DNA of 25,496 bases. Source: an uncultured Azohydromonas sp. GTDB taxonomy: Bacteria; Pseudomonadota; Gammaproteobacteria; Burkholderiales; Burkholderiaceae_C. The notes under the pieces are model-generated. The model made no database searches and had not been told where the DNA came from. It saw nothing but the letters and a program-made list of their open reading frames with translations. A program made the position numbers and the translations under genes. This document shows, one piece after another, positions 1 through 8,131 of the stretch. The stretch is taken from the NCBI RefSeq assembly GCF_937926365.1, contig NZ_CALAOH010000011.1, forward strand, positions 1-25,496. Reading direction: 5' to 3'. Numbering within the stretch: position 1 is the stretch's first letter; each line of letters starts with the position of its first letter.

Positions 1-586
1 CCGCCTCGGCCTGGCGCGCCGCGGCGCGCTCCAGCGGCTCCAGCACGCTCGCCCCCTGCCCGGCGCTGATGGCCACGCGGCCCCACGCCAGCAGTTCATC
101 TGGCGGCAGCGGCTGCCGCGCTTGCGCCCGGGCATAGGCCTCGCAGGCCGCGTCCCAGTCGCAGCGCGTGCAGGCGGCGCGGGCCTCGGCCAGGGCGTCT
201 TCGTCCCCACCGGCCGCCACGGCGGCGGACGCACTGCGCTCAGGCTCGCCGACTTCCGGCACGCAGAAGCGGTAGCCCAGGCGCGCATAGGTGCGCACCG
301 CTTGCGCCAGGCCGGCCTCGGCCAACGCGGCGCGCGCCAGGCTGACGCTGCGCTGCAGCGCGTTGTCCACCACCACGCTGCCGGGCCACAGCGCGGACAG
401 CAGCTCTTCCTTGGGCACCACGCGGTCGCGATGCCGCACCAGGTAGCACAGCACCTCGAACACGCGCGGCTGCAGCGGCACCTCGCGGCCCCGCACCAGC
501 AGCGCGCGGCGCGCTTCGTCCAGCTCGCAGGCGCCGAAGCGCCAGCGGCGCGCGCCCGGCGGCGCGGGGGGCGGGAGGGCATCCAT
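1..586 (-). CDS. Winged-helix transcriptional regulator, OmpR/CadC-type DNA-binding domain (3' part outside window)
   Basis: Reading on the minus strand from the ATG at 586, the first ~100 residues form an OmpR/PhoB-type winged helix. It opens with WRFGACELDEARRALLVRG, continues with LQPRVFEVLCYLVRHRDRVV, has a recognition-helix region around VVVDNALQRSVSLARAAL, and ends with the wing motif VRTYARLGYRF. There is no receiver domain in front, so this is not a classical two-component regulator. The domain-first layout matches CadC-like or AAA/TPR-containing one-component regulators. The visible remainder (to about residue 195) is Ala-rich and helical, possibly the start of TPR repeats. The gene runs off the window edge, so the effector domain and ligand are unknown. 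The start is the first ATG of an open frame that begins well with the domain. A second in-register candidate is not evident. Confidence 0.8.
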   Translation of the reverse strand, partial: MDALPPPAPPGARRWRFGACELDEARRALLVRGREVPLQPRVFEVLCYLVRHRDRVVPKEELLSALWPGSVVVDNALQRSVSLARAALAEAGLAQAVRTYARLGYRFCVPEVGEPERSASAAVAAGGDEDALAEARAACTRCDWDAACEAYARAQARQPLPPDELLAWGRVAISAGQGASVLEPLERAAARQAEA

Positions 587-755
587 GGCGGCGGGAAAAG
601 TATCAGGAATCGATCAGCGCGCGCGAAGGATTGATGGCGACCCGGTCTCTAGTCCTTGGACAAGGCTCTGCAGCGGCGCTGGAACCCTTCCCCCCGGCCT
701 GCCGCCCAACCAGCCTGCGCCACGGCCCGGTTGAGCGACCGCCGCCCGCCCCACC

Positions 756-1433
756 CTACCGGTGCTTCGCCACCCCCACCCGCGCGCACATGTCACGCAC
801 CGGGCAGGTGGAGCAGCGCGGCAGGCTGGGCGTGCACACGTGCTTGCCGAAAGGCACCAGCAGCGCGTTGATCTCGATCCAGTGCTCGCGCGGCAGCTGC
901 CGCTCCAGCACCGCCAGCGTCCCTTCGGGCGCGCGGGCCTGCGCGTAGCCCCAGCGGTTGGTGATGCGGTGCACGTGGATGTCCACGCCGATGCGCGGCT
1001 GCCCGCAGGCAATGCCCAGCACCAGGTTCGCGCACTTGGGCCCCACGCCGCGAAAGCCCAGCAGCACCGCCTCGTCGCAGGGCAGTTCGCCGCCGTGGCG
1101 CGCCACCACCTCGCGCGCGATGGCGTGGATCTGCGCCGCCTTGGGCTCGTGGAAGGTGCTGTCGGCGATGGCGGCATCGATGTCCGCCACGCCCAGCGCC
1201 GCCACCGCCGCGGGCGTGCGCGCGAGGCCGAAGAAGCGCCGCGCGCACACCAGCGTGGTCTCGTCGCGGGTGCGGATGGACAGGATGCAGGCCACCAGCT
1301 GCTCGAAAGCGGCGCTGAACCCTTCGTCGCGCAGCTCGAACAGCGCCGCCTTGGGATAGGGCTGCACCGCCACCTCGATGCGCCGCAGCGCCTCGGTGAT
1401 GTCGAAGGGCCTTGAGGCGGCGGGCGCATCCAT
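756..1433 (-). CDS. Endonuclease III-like DNA glycosylase with 4Fe-4S cluster
   Basis: This 225-residue HhH-GPD glycosylase would act in base-excision repair, removing oxidised pyrimidines. The helix-hairpin-helix is LLGFRGVGPKCANLVLG, which keeps the lysine equivalent to the E. coli Nth catalytic Lys120. VDIHVHRITNRWG carries the aspartate equivalent to Asp138. The C-terminus has the C-x6-C-x2-C-x5-C iron-sulfur ligands (CTPSLPRCSTCPVRDMC). Length is close to the usual 210-230 residues. The HhH is less canonical than the GVGRKTAN of housekeeping Nth, so I take this as a divergent paralogue and give no symbol. It lies 16 bp downstream of opgD on the same strand and is probably co-transcribed with it. 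The start ATG at 1433 is the first in the homologous frame. Confidence 0.9.
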   Translation of the reverse strand: MDAPAASRPFDITEALRRIEVAVQPYPKAALFELRDEGFSAAFEQLVACILSIRTRDETTLVCARRFFGLARTPAAVAALGVADIDAAIADSTFHEPKAAQIHAIAREVVARHGGELPCDEAVLLGFRGVGPKCANLVLGIACGQPRIGVDIHVHRITNRWGYAQARAPEGTLAVLERQLPREHWIEINALLVPFGKHVCTPSLPRCSTCPVRDMCARVGVAKHR

Positions 1434-1449
1434 GGCGGAGGGCTTCAGC

Positions 1450-3033
1450 TCAGAACGAGCGCTGCGCCGCGGCCGGCGGCGTCCACTGGTAGCTCCAGGT
1501 CTCGGTCATGGCGCGGCCCTTGTAGCGCAGGAACAGCCGCAGCTCGACGGGATCGACGAGGTCGTCGGTGGGGCGCAGGTCGAAGCTCGCGCGCCAGCCG
1601 CGAATGGAGGCCAGCGGGCGGGCCGAGGTGATCTCGACGATGCCGCGCGAGGCCGTGATCACCGGCTCCAGCTGCGCCTGGCTGGACAGCAGTTCGAAGT
1701 CGCCGCCCGCGAAGTCCACCACGAAGCGCGCCGAGTAGTACTTGCGCTTCTGCCCCACGACGCCGCCCATGCCGGTGCGCGTGGCCACCACCTGCGCCAT
1801 GCGCGGCGCCACCGGCGGCAACGCGCCCCAGTGCAGCTGGTAGCTGAACAGCCGCTCCTCGCCCGGCACCAGCGGCTGCGCCGGGTTCCAGAAGGCGACG
1901 ATGTTGTCGTTGGTCTCGTCGTCGGTCGGGATCTCCACCAGCTGGACCTGCCCGCGGCCCCAGCCCGCCTTGGGCGTGACCCACAAGCTGGGCCGCCGGT
2001 CGTAGAACACGCCGTCGTCCTGGTAGTGGTCGAAGTTGCGGTCGCGCTGCAGCAGCCCGAAGCCGCGCGGGTTCTCGTCGCTGTAGGCCGAGAAGCGCAG
2101 CTGCTCGGGGTTGGTGAGCGGGCGCCACAGCCATTCACCCTGGCCGCTCCAGATCGCCAGGCCGTCGGAGTCGTGCACCTCGGGGCGCCAGTCGTTGGCG
2201 CGGCGCCGGTCGTTCTCGCCGTACTGGTACATGCTGGTCAGCGGCGCGATGCCCAGCCGCTCCACCGCGCGACGCGGGTACAGCGCCGCATCCACGTCCA
2301 TCACCAGCGTGTTGCCGGGGTGGATGTCGAAGCGGTAGGCGCCGCTGACGCTGGGCGAGTCCAGCAGCGCGTACACCGTGAGCACGTCGTGGCCCGGCGC
2401 GGGGCGCTCGAACCAGAAGTCCGTGAACATCGGGAACTCTTCCGGGCGGCCCAGGCCGGTGTCGATGGCCAGGCCCCGCGCCGAGAGCCCGTACTGGCGC
2501 TCGCCACCCACTGCGCGGAAGTAGCTCGCGCCCAGGAAGGCGGCGACGTCGCCGCGCCAGTCGGTGTGGAAGTTCACCCGGAAGCCGGCAAAGCCCAGGT
2601 CCTTGGGCAGCGAGGCGCCGCGCAGGCCGCTCTTGCCGTAGTCGAACATCACCGGGTCGTAGGCCAGCTCGCGCGCCTGCCCGTTCACGACCTCGTGCAA
2701 CCGCACGGCGGATTTGAAGTACAGGCCCAGGTGGAAGAACTTCAGGTGGAAGTTGCTCTGTGCGTCGCCGGCCCACAGGGCATGGTCGTCGCGGAAGCGG
2801 ATGGCCTGGTACTGGTCCCAGTCCAGCGCCTCCACCGCCTTGGGCAGTTCGGCCGGCGGCGCCTTGTACGGCGCCGCGGCCCGGGCGCGGGCCACGCCCT
2901 TGAGCCAGGCGTAGTCGAAGGGTTGCTGCGCGGTGCCTGCGGGACTGCTGGCGGCGGGCGCCGCCCGGAGCGCGGGCCAGCAGGTGATGGCGGCGAGCGC
3001 GGCGGCGGCGCGGGCGAAATCGCGGCGTTGCAT
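1450..3033 (-). CDS. opgD: Periplasmic glucan biosynthesis protein OpgD (MdoD/MdoG family)
   Basis: The 527-residue product belongs to the MdoG/OpgD family, which shapes the backbone of osmoregulated periplasmic glucans. The N-terminus MQRRDFARAAAALAAI is a twin-arginine signal, characteristic of OpgD rather than Sec-exported OpgG. The mature part opens with the family motif QQPFDYAWLKGVARARAAA. It contains typical OpgD blocks such as FRVNFHTDWRGDVAAFLGAS, TSMYQYGEND, SDENPRGFGLLQRDR and YYDRRPSLWV-like sequence (FYDRRPSLWVTP). Length matches the family (about 510-550). No opgH synthase lies nearby; downstream on the same strand is the endonuclease III-like gene. The upstream same-strand lipoprotein gene ends 86 bp before this start. 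Confidence 0.95.
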   Translation of the reverse strand: MQRRDFARAAAALAAITCWPALRAAPAASSPAGTAQQPFDYAWLKGVARARAAAPYKAPPAELPKAVEALDWDQYQAIRFRDDHALWAGDAQSNFHLKFFHLGLYFKSAVRLHEVVNGQARELAYDPVMFDYGKSGLRGASLPKDLGFAGFRVNFHTDWRGDVAAFLGASYFRAVGGERQYGLSARGLAIDTGLGRPEEFPMFTDFWFERPAPGHDVLTVYALLDSPSVSGAYRFDIHPGNTLVMDVDAALYPRRAVERLGIAPLTSMYQYGENDRRRANDWRPEVHDSDGLAIWSGQGEWLWRPLTNPEQLRFSAYSDENPRGFGLLQRDRNFDHYQDDGVFYDRRPSLWVTPKAGWGRGQVQLVEIPTDDETNDNIVAFWNPAQPLVPGEERLFSYQLHWGALPPVAPRMAQVVATRTGMGGVVGQKRKYYSARFVVDFAGGDFELLSSQAQLEPVITASRGIVEITSARPLASIRGWRASFDLRPTDDLVDPVELRLFLRYKGRAMTETWSYQWTPPAAAQRSF

Positions 3034-3093
3034 CGGTTTCGTCGTTGGCTTGCTGCAGTTGGGACCGGGCCAGCATAGCCGGCCGGTGCGGGA

Positions 3094-3111
3094 TAGCCCG
3101 GTGCAGGGCTA
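3094..3111 (-). terminator. Small hairpin between lipoprotein gene and opgD
   Basis: TAGCCC and GGGCTA form a perfect 6-bp stem around a 6-nt loop, in the 86-bp gap after the lipoprotein gene. There is no T-tract, so it may be a weak or Rho-assisted terminator, or only a processing site. Confidence 0.3.
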
Positions 3112-3119
3112 CGGTGTCG

Positions 3120-4445
3120 TTACAGCGAGCGCACGCACAGGCCGTAGCTCGCGGGGCAGCCCGTGCGCAAGCCGCCGGCGTTGTCGCGCCCGAAGGCCTC
3201 GGACTTGAACATCCGCAGCACGTTGTTGTAGGGCTTGTGACCGGTCAACGTGCGCGACCAGAACAGGTAGTTGGCGTGCAGGCGGTTCTGGGCGAAGGCG
3301 TGCAGCTCCGTCACCTTGGGCGGCGAGTGCGGGCCGTTCTGGGAGTGGGTGACATAGTTTTCCGGCTGCACCGACGGGCCGATGGGCACCTTGCCCTGGG
3401 CTTGGTCGTAGAGAGGGTAGGTGTTGCGGTTGAGATCGTGGTCGTTGAGGAAGGTGTCCGGGCCTCCCAGCGCCACCGAGGAATTGAGCATGTTGCGCAC
3501 CAGCCCCGGCATGTAGCTGGCCGGGAAGTTGATGAACTGCATCACCACGGTGTTGGGGAAGGCGCGCCGCGTGGCCGTGTTGACCTGCGCCAGGTTGCGG
3601 AAGAACCCATCGGACTGCGCCCGGCTCAGCGGCTTGACCGCCTGCCCCATGGCCGTCTCGTTGAAAGCCACGCCTTCGACGGCGTTGTTGAGGTTGTAGC
3701 GCCGGCCCATCGCGCTGGTCAGCGCGATGAGGCGGTCGCGCACCTTGTCGTTGTACAGCGCGATGTTCTCGCCATAGCGCTGGCTGCTGCCCAGGGTGGG
3801 CTTGGCTTTGATGCGGATCTTGTAGGCACCGCCGCCGTACTCGGGCGTGTACATGTAGCCGGGGGCCGCGCGCAGGCCGGGCCTGAACGCCTTGGTCTCG
3901 ACCATGATGAACACCCGCTTGCCGTAGGAGCGCGCCAGCGCGACGTCGCGGTCGATGGTGGCGAAGTTGTAATGGCCCTTGCGCGGCTCCAGCTGGCGCC
4001 AGCCGTAGCGCAGCAGCAGGCCCTTGACCTGCGGGACGTTCCGGATCTCGCGCAGCGCGGTGTGCAGCGAAGCCACGTCGCGGCGGCTGAGCGCGACGTA
4101 GTGGCCCGGATTCCACTTCACGCGCGTGCGGGCGGCACGCGCCTCGCCGGACACCGGCGGCAGGCTGGCGATGAAGGCCTGCGCGGTGGCGTCGTCGTAT
4201 TCCAGCTCCCAGGGCTGCGGGTCGAGGGACGTGATGTCGTCGCTGCCTTCGTCCGCCGCAGTGCTACCAACGTCGGTACCCAGGGCCTGGGCCGTTTCGA
4301 GCGGCTGCGATTGCGCCAGTTCCGGCGCCGATGACGCCGCAAACTCCTGCGACGTTGTGTCCCCGCCGCCGCCGCAGGCGGTCAGCGCGGCGGTTGCCAA
4401 TATCCAGGAACTGCTCAGAATCAAGCGCGAAAAAAGATTGCGCAT
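3120..4445 (-). CDS. Lipoprotein resembling a clan-A (TIM-barrel) glycoside hydrolase
   Basis: The 441-residue protein starts with a lipoprotein signal peptide (ILATAALTAC, lipidated Cys24, followed by GGGG). A low-complexity linker to about residue 85 follows. The rest looks like a (beta/alpha)8 glycosidase. WRQLEPRKGHYNF (residues 149-161) is the W-x-x-L-E-P-x-x-G-x-Y-x-F motif seen in GH5/GH42-like enzymes, followed by ARSYGKRVFIMVETKAF. VAFNETA (about 259-265) supplies an Asn-Glu pair at a position suited to the acid/base residue. The nucleophile cannot be placed with certainty. Neighbours opgD and the EpsL-like barrel suggest action on an envelope or secreted polysaccharide; this is inference. 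Start ATG 4445 places the signal peptide correctly; the Shine-Dalgarno sequence is weak. Confidence 0.75.
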   Translation of the reverse strand: MRNLFSRLILSSSWILATAALTACGGGGDTTSQEFAASSAPELAQSQPLETAQALGTDVGSTAADEGSDDITSLDPQPWELEYDDATAQAFIASLPPVSGEARAARTRVKWNPGHYVALSRRDVASLHTALREIRNVPQVKGLLLRYGWRQLEPRKGHYNFATIDRDVALARSYGKRVFIMVETKAFRPGLRAAPGYMYTPEYGGGAYKIRIKAKPTLGSSQRYGENIALYNDKVRDRLIALTSAMGRRYNLNNAVEGVAFNETAMGQAVKPLSRAQSDGFFRNLAQVNTATRRAFPNTVVMQFINFPASYMPGLVRNMLNSSVALGGPDTFLNDHDLNRNTYPLYDQAQGKVPIGPSVQPENYVTHSQNGPHSPPKVTELHAFAQNRLHANYLFWSRTLTGHKPYNNVLRMFKSEAFGRDNAGGLRTGCPASYGLCVRSL

Positions 4446-5013
4446 AAATAACTACCCACAGTTGATTCGCGGCAGCCTGGCGACGCGGCATGGAAATACC
4501 GACCAGCGTGGAACCGGCTGAAACCGGCACAAACTGCCACATTCTTCGGATGGGGATGCCTGCCCATGGGCAGCATCCACTGGCCGCGCACTCTACAAGC
4601 CCAATGCCGAAAATCAGAGCCCTACGTCTTCTTTCATTTTCACGAATGGTTAGGGCAAGTTCCCCAAAGTAAGGTGCGCTTCATTCATCGCCATTTTTGA
4701 CCTCAACTTGTGGACATTGCACAAGTTGAGTAGCGAATTGAAAGAATACGGAACTTTATTTCCCCGCCGTACCAGGGAAATTATCAGGCGCGCGGTGCGG
4801 AAAGCCCGGACATGGTGTAGCGACACAAGAATACCGGCGAGGGATATTCAAATTGGTATCGCGTTGAATAATTGAAATACCAGGATGCAGCCGGTTTCCA
4901 GTGGCGTCAATCCGGTGATGCAGTCATTTCCCAACAGACGCAGCGCAAAGTGCTTGGAACCGGGCGGCCAGCGCTTGGCGGGTCGCGCCGGGAGCGGAAG
5001 CGCTGGCCGGCGT
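4446..5013. other. 568-bp AT-richer intergenic region between two minus-strand genes
   Basis: Positions 4600-4900 are clearly AT-richer than the flanking genes. No credible ORF is present; the plus-strand frames here only continue shadows of the barrel gene. The region holds the inverted repeat at 4702-4730 and would contain the promoter of the lipoprotein gene and the end of the barrel transcript. Confidence 0.5.
4702..4730. promoter_or_regulatory. Perfect 10-bp inverted repeat, candidate operator
   Basis: CTCAACTTGT and ACAAGTTGAG are exact reverse complements separated by 9 nt (GGACATTGC), with the half-site centres 19 bp apart, close to two helical turns. There is no T-tract on either side, which argues for a dimeric regulator site rather than a terminator. 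It lies about 260 bp upstream of the lipoprotein gene. Confidence 0.55.
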
Positions 5014-6294
5014 TCAGCGCAGCAGGGCCTGCACCTGGCAGTTCACGGTGTTGGCCTTGTACGGGAAGCTCAGGCTGGAATTCGTGGTGCGCGACACCCG
5101 GCCGACGTTGCAGCCGGCGGAAACGTTGCGCGTGGCTTCCCAGGTGGCGCCCAGCGTCGTGAAGCGCGTGGTGTCGCTGCCGCTGAGGTTCTGCGCGCCG
5201 CCGCTGGCATCCACGACGGGGTTGACCAGCTTGCGGTCGCTGTAGCGCAGGTTGGCGTTGACGGCCACTTTGGCGGTCGCCTGCCAAGTGCCGTCCAGGA
5301 TGGCCGAGTTCGTCACCCGCGAGCCCGTGGCCGTGAGGTCCGTGGTGTCCGCGGGCAGGAGTCGCTCGGTGTCGTCGGCGTCGCGCACCAGCGAGGTGGT
5401 GAAGGTGAGCTTGCCGGTGGGCTGCCAGCGCCAGCGCAGCAGGCCGTTGATGCCCGAGAAGTCGCGCCGCGTCGCGAGTTCGTAGCGGCGCTGCTCGTAG
5501 CCGATCCGGCCGTCCAGCCGGCTTTTGCCGGTGGCTTCCCAATCGGCGCTGATCTCGATACCGCGGCTGCGGTACTCGTCGGGCAACGGGGCGACGCCGC
5601 TGCTGGTGCGGGAGAAGGGATATTTGCCCCGCGCATGCACCGCCGCCGTGGCCAGCGTCAGCCGGTCACTGGGACGCCAGCGCACGCCCGCGCGCACGGC
5701 GCGGCGGTCGTTGTCGCGGAAGCGGTAGGCCTCGGCGGAATACTTCGTCTTGCGTTTATTGAAGCCGACGAAAGGCTGCAATTTGCTGCGGGCCGTGCCG
5801 CGCTGCACCGAAGCGTTGAAAGTTCGCTCGCGCAGGATATTCCGCGCGCGCAGCGTGGTGGCCGTGAATGGCGAACCATAAGACGCCAGGGATTTCTCGG
5901 TCGTGCCTTTCACCTGGCCGGAAAAACGCCCGGCGGTTTCCCAGTCCACGCCCGCGCTGGCGCCATATCCATTGTTGTCGAGCTCGTTGAGGCGACTGAA
6001 TCGCTGGCGCCGCAAGGCCAGGTCGGTGTACACGCGCTGACGCCCGATGGGCCTGTCCGCGCCGGCCAGCACGGAGCCGGTGGTGTAGGAGTCCGACTGG
6101 GGCCCCTGAGCCGAGGGCACGCGGAACACGTTGGAGTCACGTCCTCGCGCGACCGAGGCGCCCAGGTAGTAAGGGCTGGCGGCGCTGGTGGCCGGGGGCC
6201 TGGGCGGGCCGGATTGCGCTTGGGCTGCCAGGGCAGCCAGCAGCAGCGCGCAGCCGGTCAGGACCAGGCGGGCTCGCGGCGGTGTAGGGCTCAC
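5014..6294 (-). CDS. EpsL-like outer-membrane beta-barrel protein
   Basis: The 426-residue protein has a Sec signal (LVLTGCALLLAALAAQAQ). It is followed by repeated alternating beta-strand segments rich in Arg, Thr and Tyr, such as VYTDLALRRQRFSRL, RLDGRIGYEQRRYEL, KLTFTTSLVRD and VNANLRYSDRKL. The opening mature segment YYLGASVARGRDSNVFRV is typical of the EpsL family of barrels linked to exosortase/exopolysaccharide loci. Such proteins are thought to help export or anchor polysaccharide. The start is GTG at 6294, preceded by GGAGA about 8 nt upstream. The protein ends in ALLR rather than the usual aromatic C-terminal residue of barrels. No exosortase or polymerase gene is in the window, so the polysaccharide role rests on family resemblance. 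Confidence 0.7.
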   Translation of the reverse strand: MSPTPPRARLVLTGCALLLAALAAQAQSGPPRPPATSAASPYYLGASVARGRDSNVFRVPSAQGPQSDSYTTGSVLAGADRPIGRQRVYTDLALRRQRFSRLNELDNNGYGASAGVDWETAGRFSGQVKGTTEKSLASYGSPFTATTLRARNILRERTFNASVQRGTARSKLQPFVGFNKRKTKYSAEAYRFRDNDRRAVRAGVRWRPSDRLTLATAAVHARGKYPFSRTSSGVAPLPDEYRSRGIEISADWEATGKSRLDGRIGYEQRRYELATRRDFSGINGLLRWRWQPTGKLTFTTSLVRDADDTERLLPADTTDLTATGSRVTNSAILDGTWQATAKVAVNANLRYSDRKLVNPVVDASGGAQNLSGSDTTRFTTLGATWEATRNVSAGCNVGRVSRTTNSSLSFPYKANTVNCQVQALLR

Positions 6295-6743
6295 GGCAAA
6301 TCTCCACGGAAGGTCTTTCTGGCGGCGGCCCCGGGCAGGGGAAACCGCTGGCGCCGCCTGCCCATGACCGCCGGATCAAATCAGCAGGAAGCCCCGCTGA
6401 AGTGACGGCGGATCGTAGGACAGGCCCGTGCCCACCTCGTCATCCGTATCGAATCCGCCACGCCAGGAATTCCAGTCCAAGGCTGTAACCAGCGTGCGTG
6501 ACGGCAAAAGGCTCAGCTCTGCAGAGGAAGCAGAGAACCGCGGTTGTTAATTCTTGATGCGACAGAAATCCGAAATTGCGAACGGTTGGGAAATGATGCC
6601 CCTGCCCTCGCGAAACATGGCTGCCGGCCTTCGGCGCCATCCAGTTCCTGAAGCGTGGAGGTCTTGAGTCCCGGCTCGGCCATGACAACCGTGGTAGTCC
6701 TCGGTTTATTGGGTGAGGGCGCAACCGATGCGGCCGCCCGGAT
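6295..6743. other. Intergenic region with two short symmetric elements
   Basis: This is 449 bp upstream of the barrel gene, with no supportable ORF. It contains a 6-bp inverted repeat CTCTGC/GCAGAG (6517-6535), immediately followed by the 10-bp palindrome AACCGCGGTT (6536-6545). These are possible operator elements of the barrel gene, but nothing ties them to a named regulator. Confidence 0.35.
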
Positions 6744-6995
6744 TCAGCGCACCGCCTGCGCCAGTTGCGCCAGCGCCGCCTGCAGCCCCGCCACGCCACC
6801 CACGCGCTGGTCGTTGATGAAGATCTGCGGCATCTGGCGCACGCTGGGCCCGCAGCGTTCGTAGAAGGCCAGGCGCTCGGCCTCGTCGTCGATCTGGATG
6901 ACTTCGAAGGGCAGGCCGCGGCTTTCGAGCAGGCGCTTGGCGGTATCGCACTGGGGACAGGCACTCTTGCTGTAGACGACGATTCTGAGATTCAT
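6744..6995 (-). CDS. Glutaredoxin
   Basis: The 83-residue protein is a stand-alone glutaredoxin, reducing disulfides or glutathione adducts in the cytoplasm. It begins MNLRIVVYSKSACPQC, giving the dithiol active site Cys-Pro-Gln-Cys at residues 13-16. The cis-proline motif is VRQMPQIFIND (Pro56), and the glutathione-binding segment GGVAGLQAAL follows. Length is standard for class I glutaredoxins. Starting at the ATG at 6995 places the first beta strand correctly; a longer in-frame start at 7106 adds 37 residues unlike the family and is rejected. No clear Shine-Dalgarno sequence precedes the chosen start. The upstream gene is transcribed away from it. Confidence 0.93.
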   Translation of the reverse strand: MNLRIVVYSKSACPQCDTAKRLLESRGLPFEVIQIDDEAERLAFYERCGPSVRQMPQIFINDQRVGGVAGLQAALAQLAQAVR

Positions 6996-7201
6996 GGAAG
7001 TTGTTGATGCAAAGCAGGCTCCAGTATCGCCGCTCAGTGGAGGCTTCTTGTTTCGCCGCCATGCGCGCGCTCCAGCGCATTGCCCGCTTTGGCCGGGTGG
7101 CGTCAAGACACTGTTGCGCCCATATCAAACGCGGCGCCGCGGCACCGCGTGCCTGAGTTCATGCCGTGGAAGAATCGCCACCCGGAGGATCGGAGGGAAG
7201 C

Positions 7202-7525
7202 GTGAAGGGGATCGTTGCGTTCGTTCTGTTTGCGCAATTGATGGCGGCGGCATCGGTGTTGGCCGCCGTGAAGCTGCGTCAGGCCCTGGGAGCGCCCGGG
7301 GTCACGCCGCTGCAGTTCCTCGTGATGTCGTTGCAGATGTGGCTACCCACGGCCATCGCCTTCGTGTTCGTGATGAACGTGGTGCTGGAGAAGTGGGAGT
7401 TGCGTCCGCTGCTGGCCATCCCGGTGCTGCTGGTATCGTTGCTCGTGCCGGGAGTGGCGATCGCGGCGCTGCTGGTACGGCGCGTACAGCGCCGCGCCAG
7501 GCCGGCCCGGCCGCTCACCGCCTGA
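7202..7525 (+). CDS. Small inner-membrane protein of unknown function
   Basis: The 107-residue protein has three hydrophobic segments: GIVAFVLFAQLMAAASVLAA, a middle segment AIAFVFVMNVVL, and LLAIPVLLVSLLVPGVAIAA. It ends with a basic tail (RRVQRRARPARP), suggesting a cytoplasmic C-terminus. I chose the GTG at 7202 because GGAGGG lies about 6 nt upstream; a longer frame from GTG 7166 has no such signal and adds a Gly/Ser/Glu-rich stretch. No family is recognised. It is transcribed divergently from the glutaredoxin gene and sits 163 bp before the phasin gene. Confidence 0.6.
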   Translation: MKGIVAFVLFAQLMAAASVLAAVKLRQALGAPGVTPLQFLVMSLQMWLPTAIAFVFVMNVVLEKWELRPLLAIPVLLVSLLVPGVAIAALLVRRVQRRARPARPLTA

Positions 7526-7688
7526 GCCTGGGGAGCATGTTCAGGCCCGTGGCGGCATGCTTACCTCGGCCTTGCAGTGATCCGGTGTACAACACCCGGC
7601 AAGCTTTATTGCCTTTCCCCGCCGTGCGCCCGGTGATCTGGGCGCACAATTTCCGCGTCCCAACAACGCTTCACTTCAGGAGACCGTC

Positions 7689-8066
7689 ATGAACGTTTTC
7701 TTTACCCAAGCCCAGGAAGCCGCCAAGCAGTGGAGCGAGCTGAGCACCGCTTTCTTCCAGGAACAGGCCAAGCTGTTCCAGTCGCCCTTGACGGGTGGCA
7801 CCGGTGCCGCAACGGACCCGAACGTGGCCATGGCCGGTCTGGTCAAGGCCACCGAGCAGGCTGACGAGTTCATGGTCAAGGCCGTGAAGCTCCTCGATGC
7901 ACAGAGCGCCCAGCTGATGGACGCCGCGCTGCAGGACAACGCCGCCAAGGAATCGCTGGCCCCGGTGGTCGCCGGCTACAAGTCGGCCTCGCAGGCCGTG
8001 GTGGCTGCCGTGGAACAGCTGGCCCAGGCCCGCAAGGCGCTGCTGGACAAGACCCGCGCCGGCTGA
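7689..8066 (+). CDS. Phasin-like granule-associated protein
   Basis: The 125-residue, all-helical amphipathic protein resembles phasins, which coat polyhydroxyalkanoate granules. Visible features are an N-terminal aromatic stretch (MNVFFTQAQEAAKQWSELS), then KLFQSP, a long Ala/Gln/Lys helix with KAVKLLDAQSAQLMDAAL, and a C-terminal AVVAAVEQLAQARKALLDK. Common Burkholderiales PhaP proteins are nearer 180-190 residues, so this is a short family member. CAGGAG lies 8 nt before the ATG and a strong hairpin terminator follows 22 bp after the stop, so the gene is probably monocistronic. No PHA synthase or depolymerase is in the window. Confidence 0.8.
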   Translation: MNVFFTQAQEAAKQWSELSTAFFQEQAKLFQSPLTGGTGAATDPNVAMAGLVKATEQADEFMVKAVKLLDAQSAQLMDAALQDNAAKESLAPVVAGYKSASQAVVAAVEQLAQARKALLDKTRAG

Positions 8067-8087
8067 ACAGCGCCACGCAGACATCAC

Positions 8088-8109
8088 AGGGGCCCTCGGG
8101 GCCCTTTTT
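8088..8109 (+). terminator. Rho-independent terminator of the phasin gene
   Basis: AGGGGCCC pairs with GGGCCCTT (8 bp with one G-T wobble) around a 4-nt loop, and runs into five T residues. Confidence 0.9.
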
Positions 8110-8131
8110 CATGGGCGCGCGCCCGGGCCGG

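Noticed and set aside
1378..3078. Long plus-strand open frame opposite opgD
   Set aside because: It is the antisense shadow of a clear OpgD gene in high-GC DNA; the translation is low-complexity Arg/Ala/Val/His.
4885..6405. 506-codon plus-strand frame opposite the EpsL-like barrel gene
   Set aside because: The minus strand encodes a signal peptide and a typical barrel; the plus frame has no domain signature.
6440..6964. Minus-strand frame overlapping the glutaredoxin gene
   Set aside because: Its N-terminal half is the out-of-frame shadow of glutaredoxin; the rest runs through a non-coding gap.
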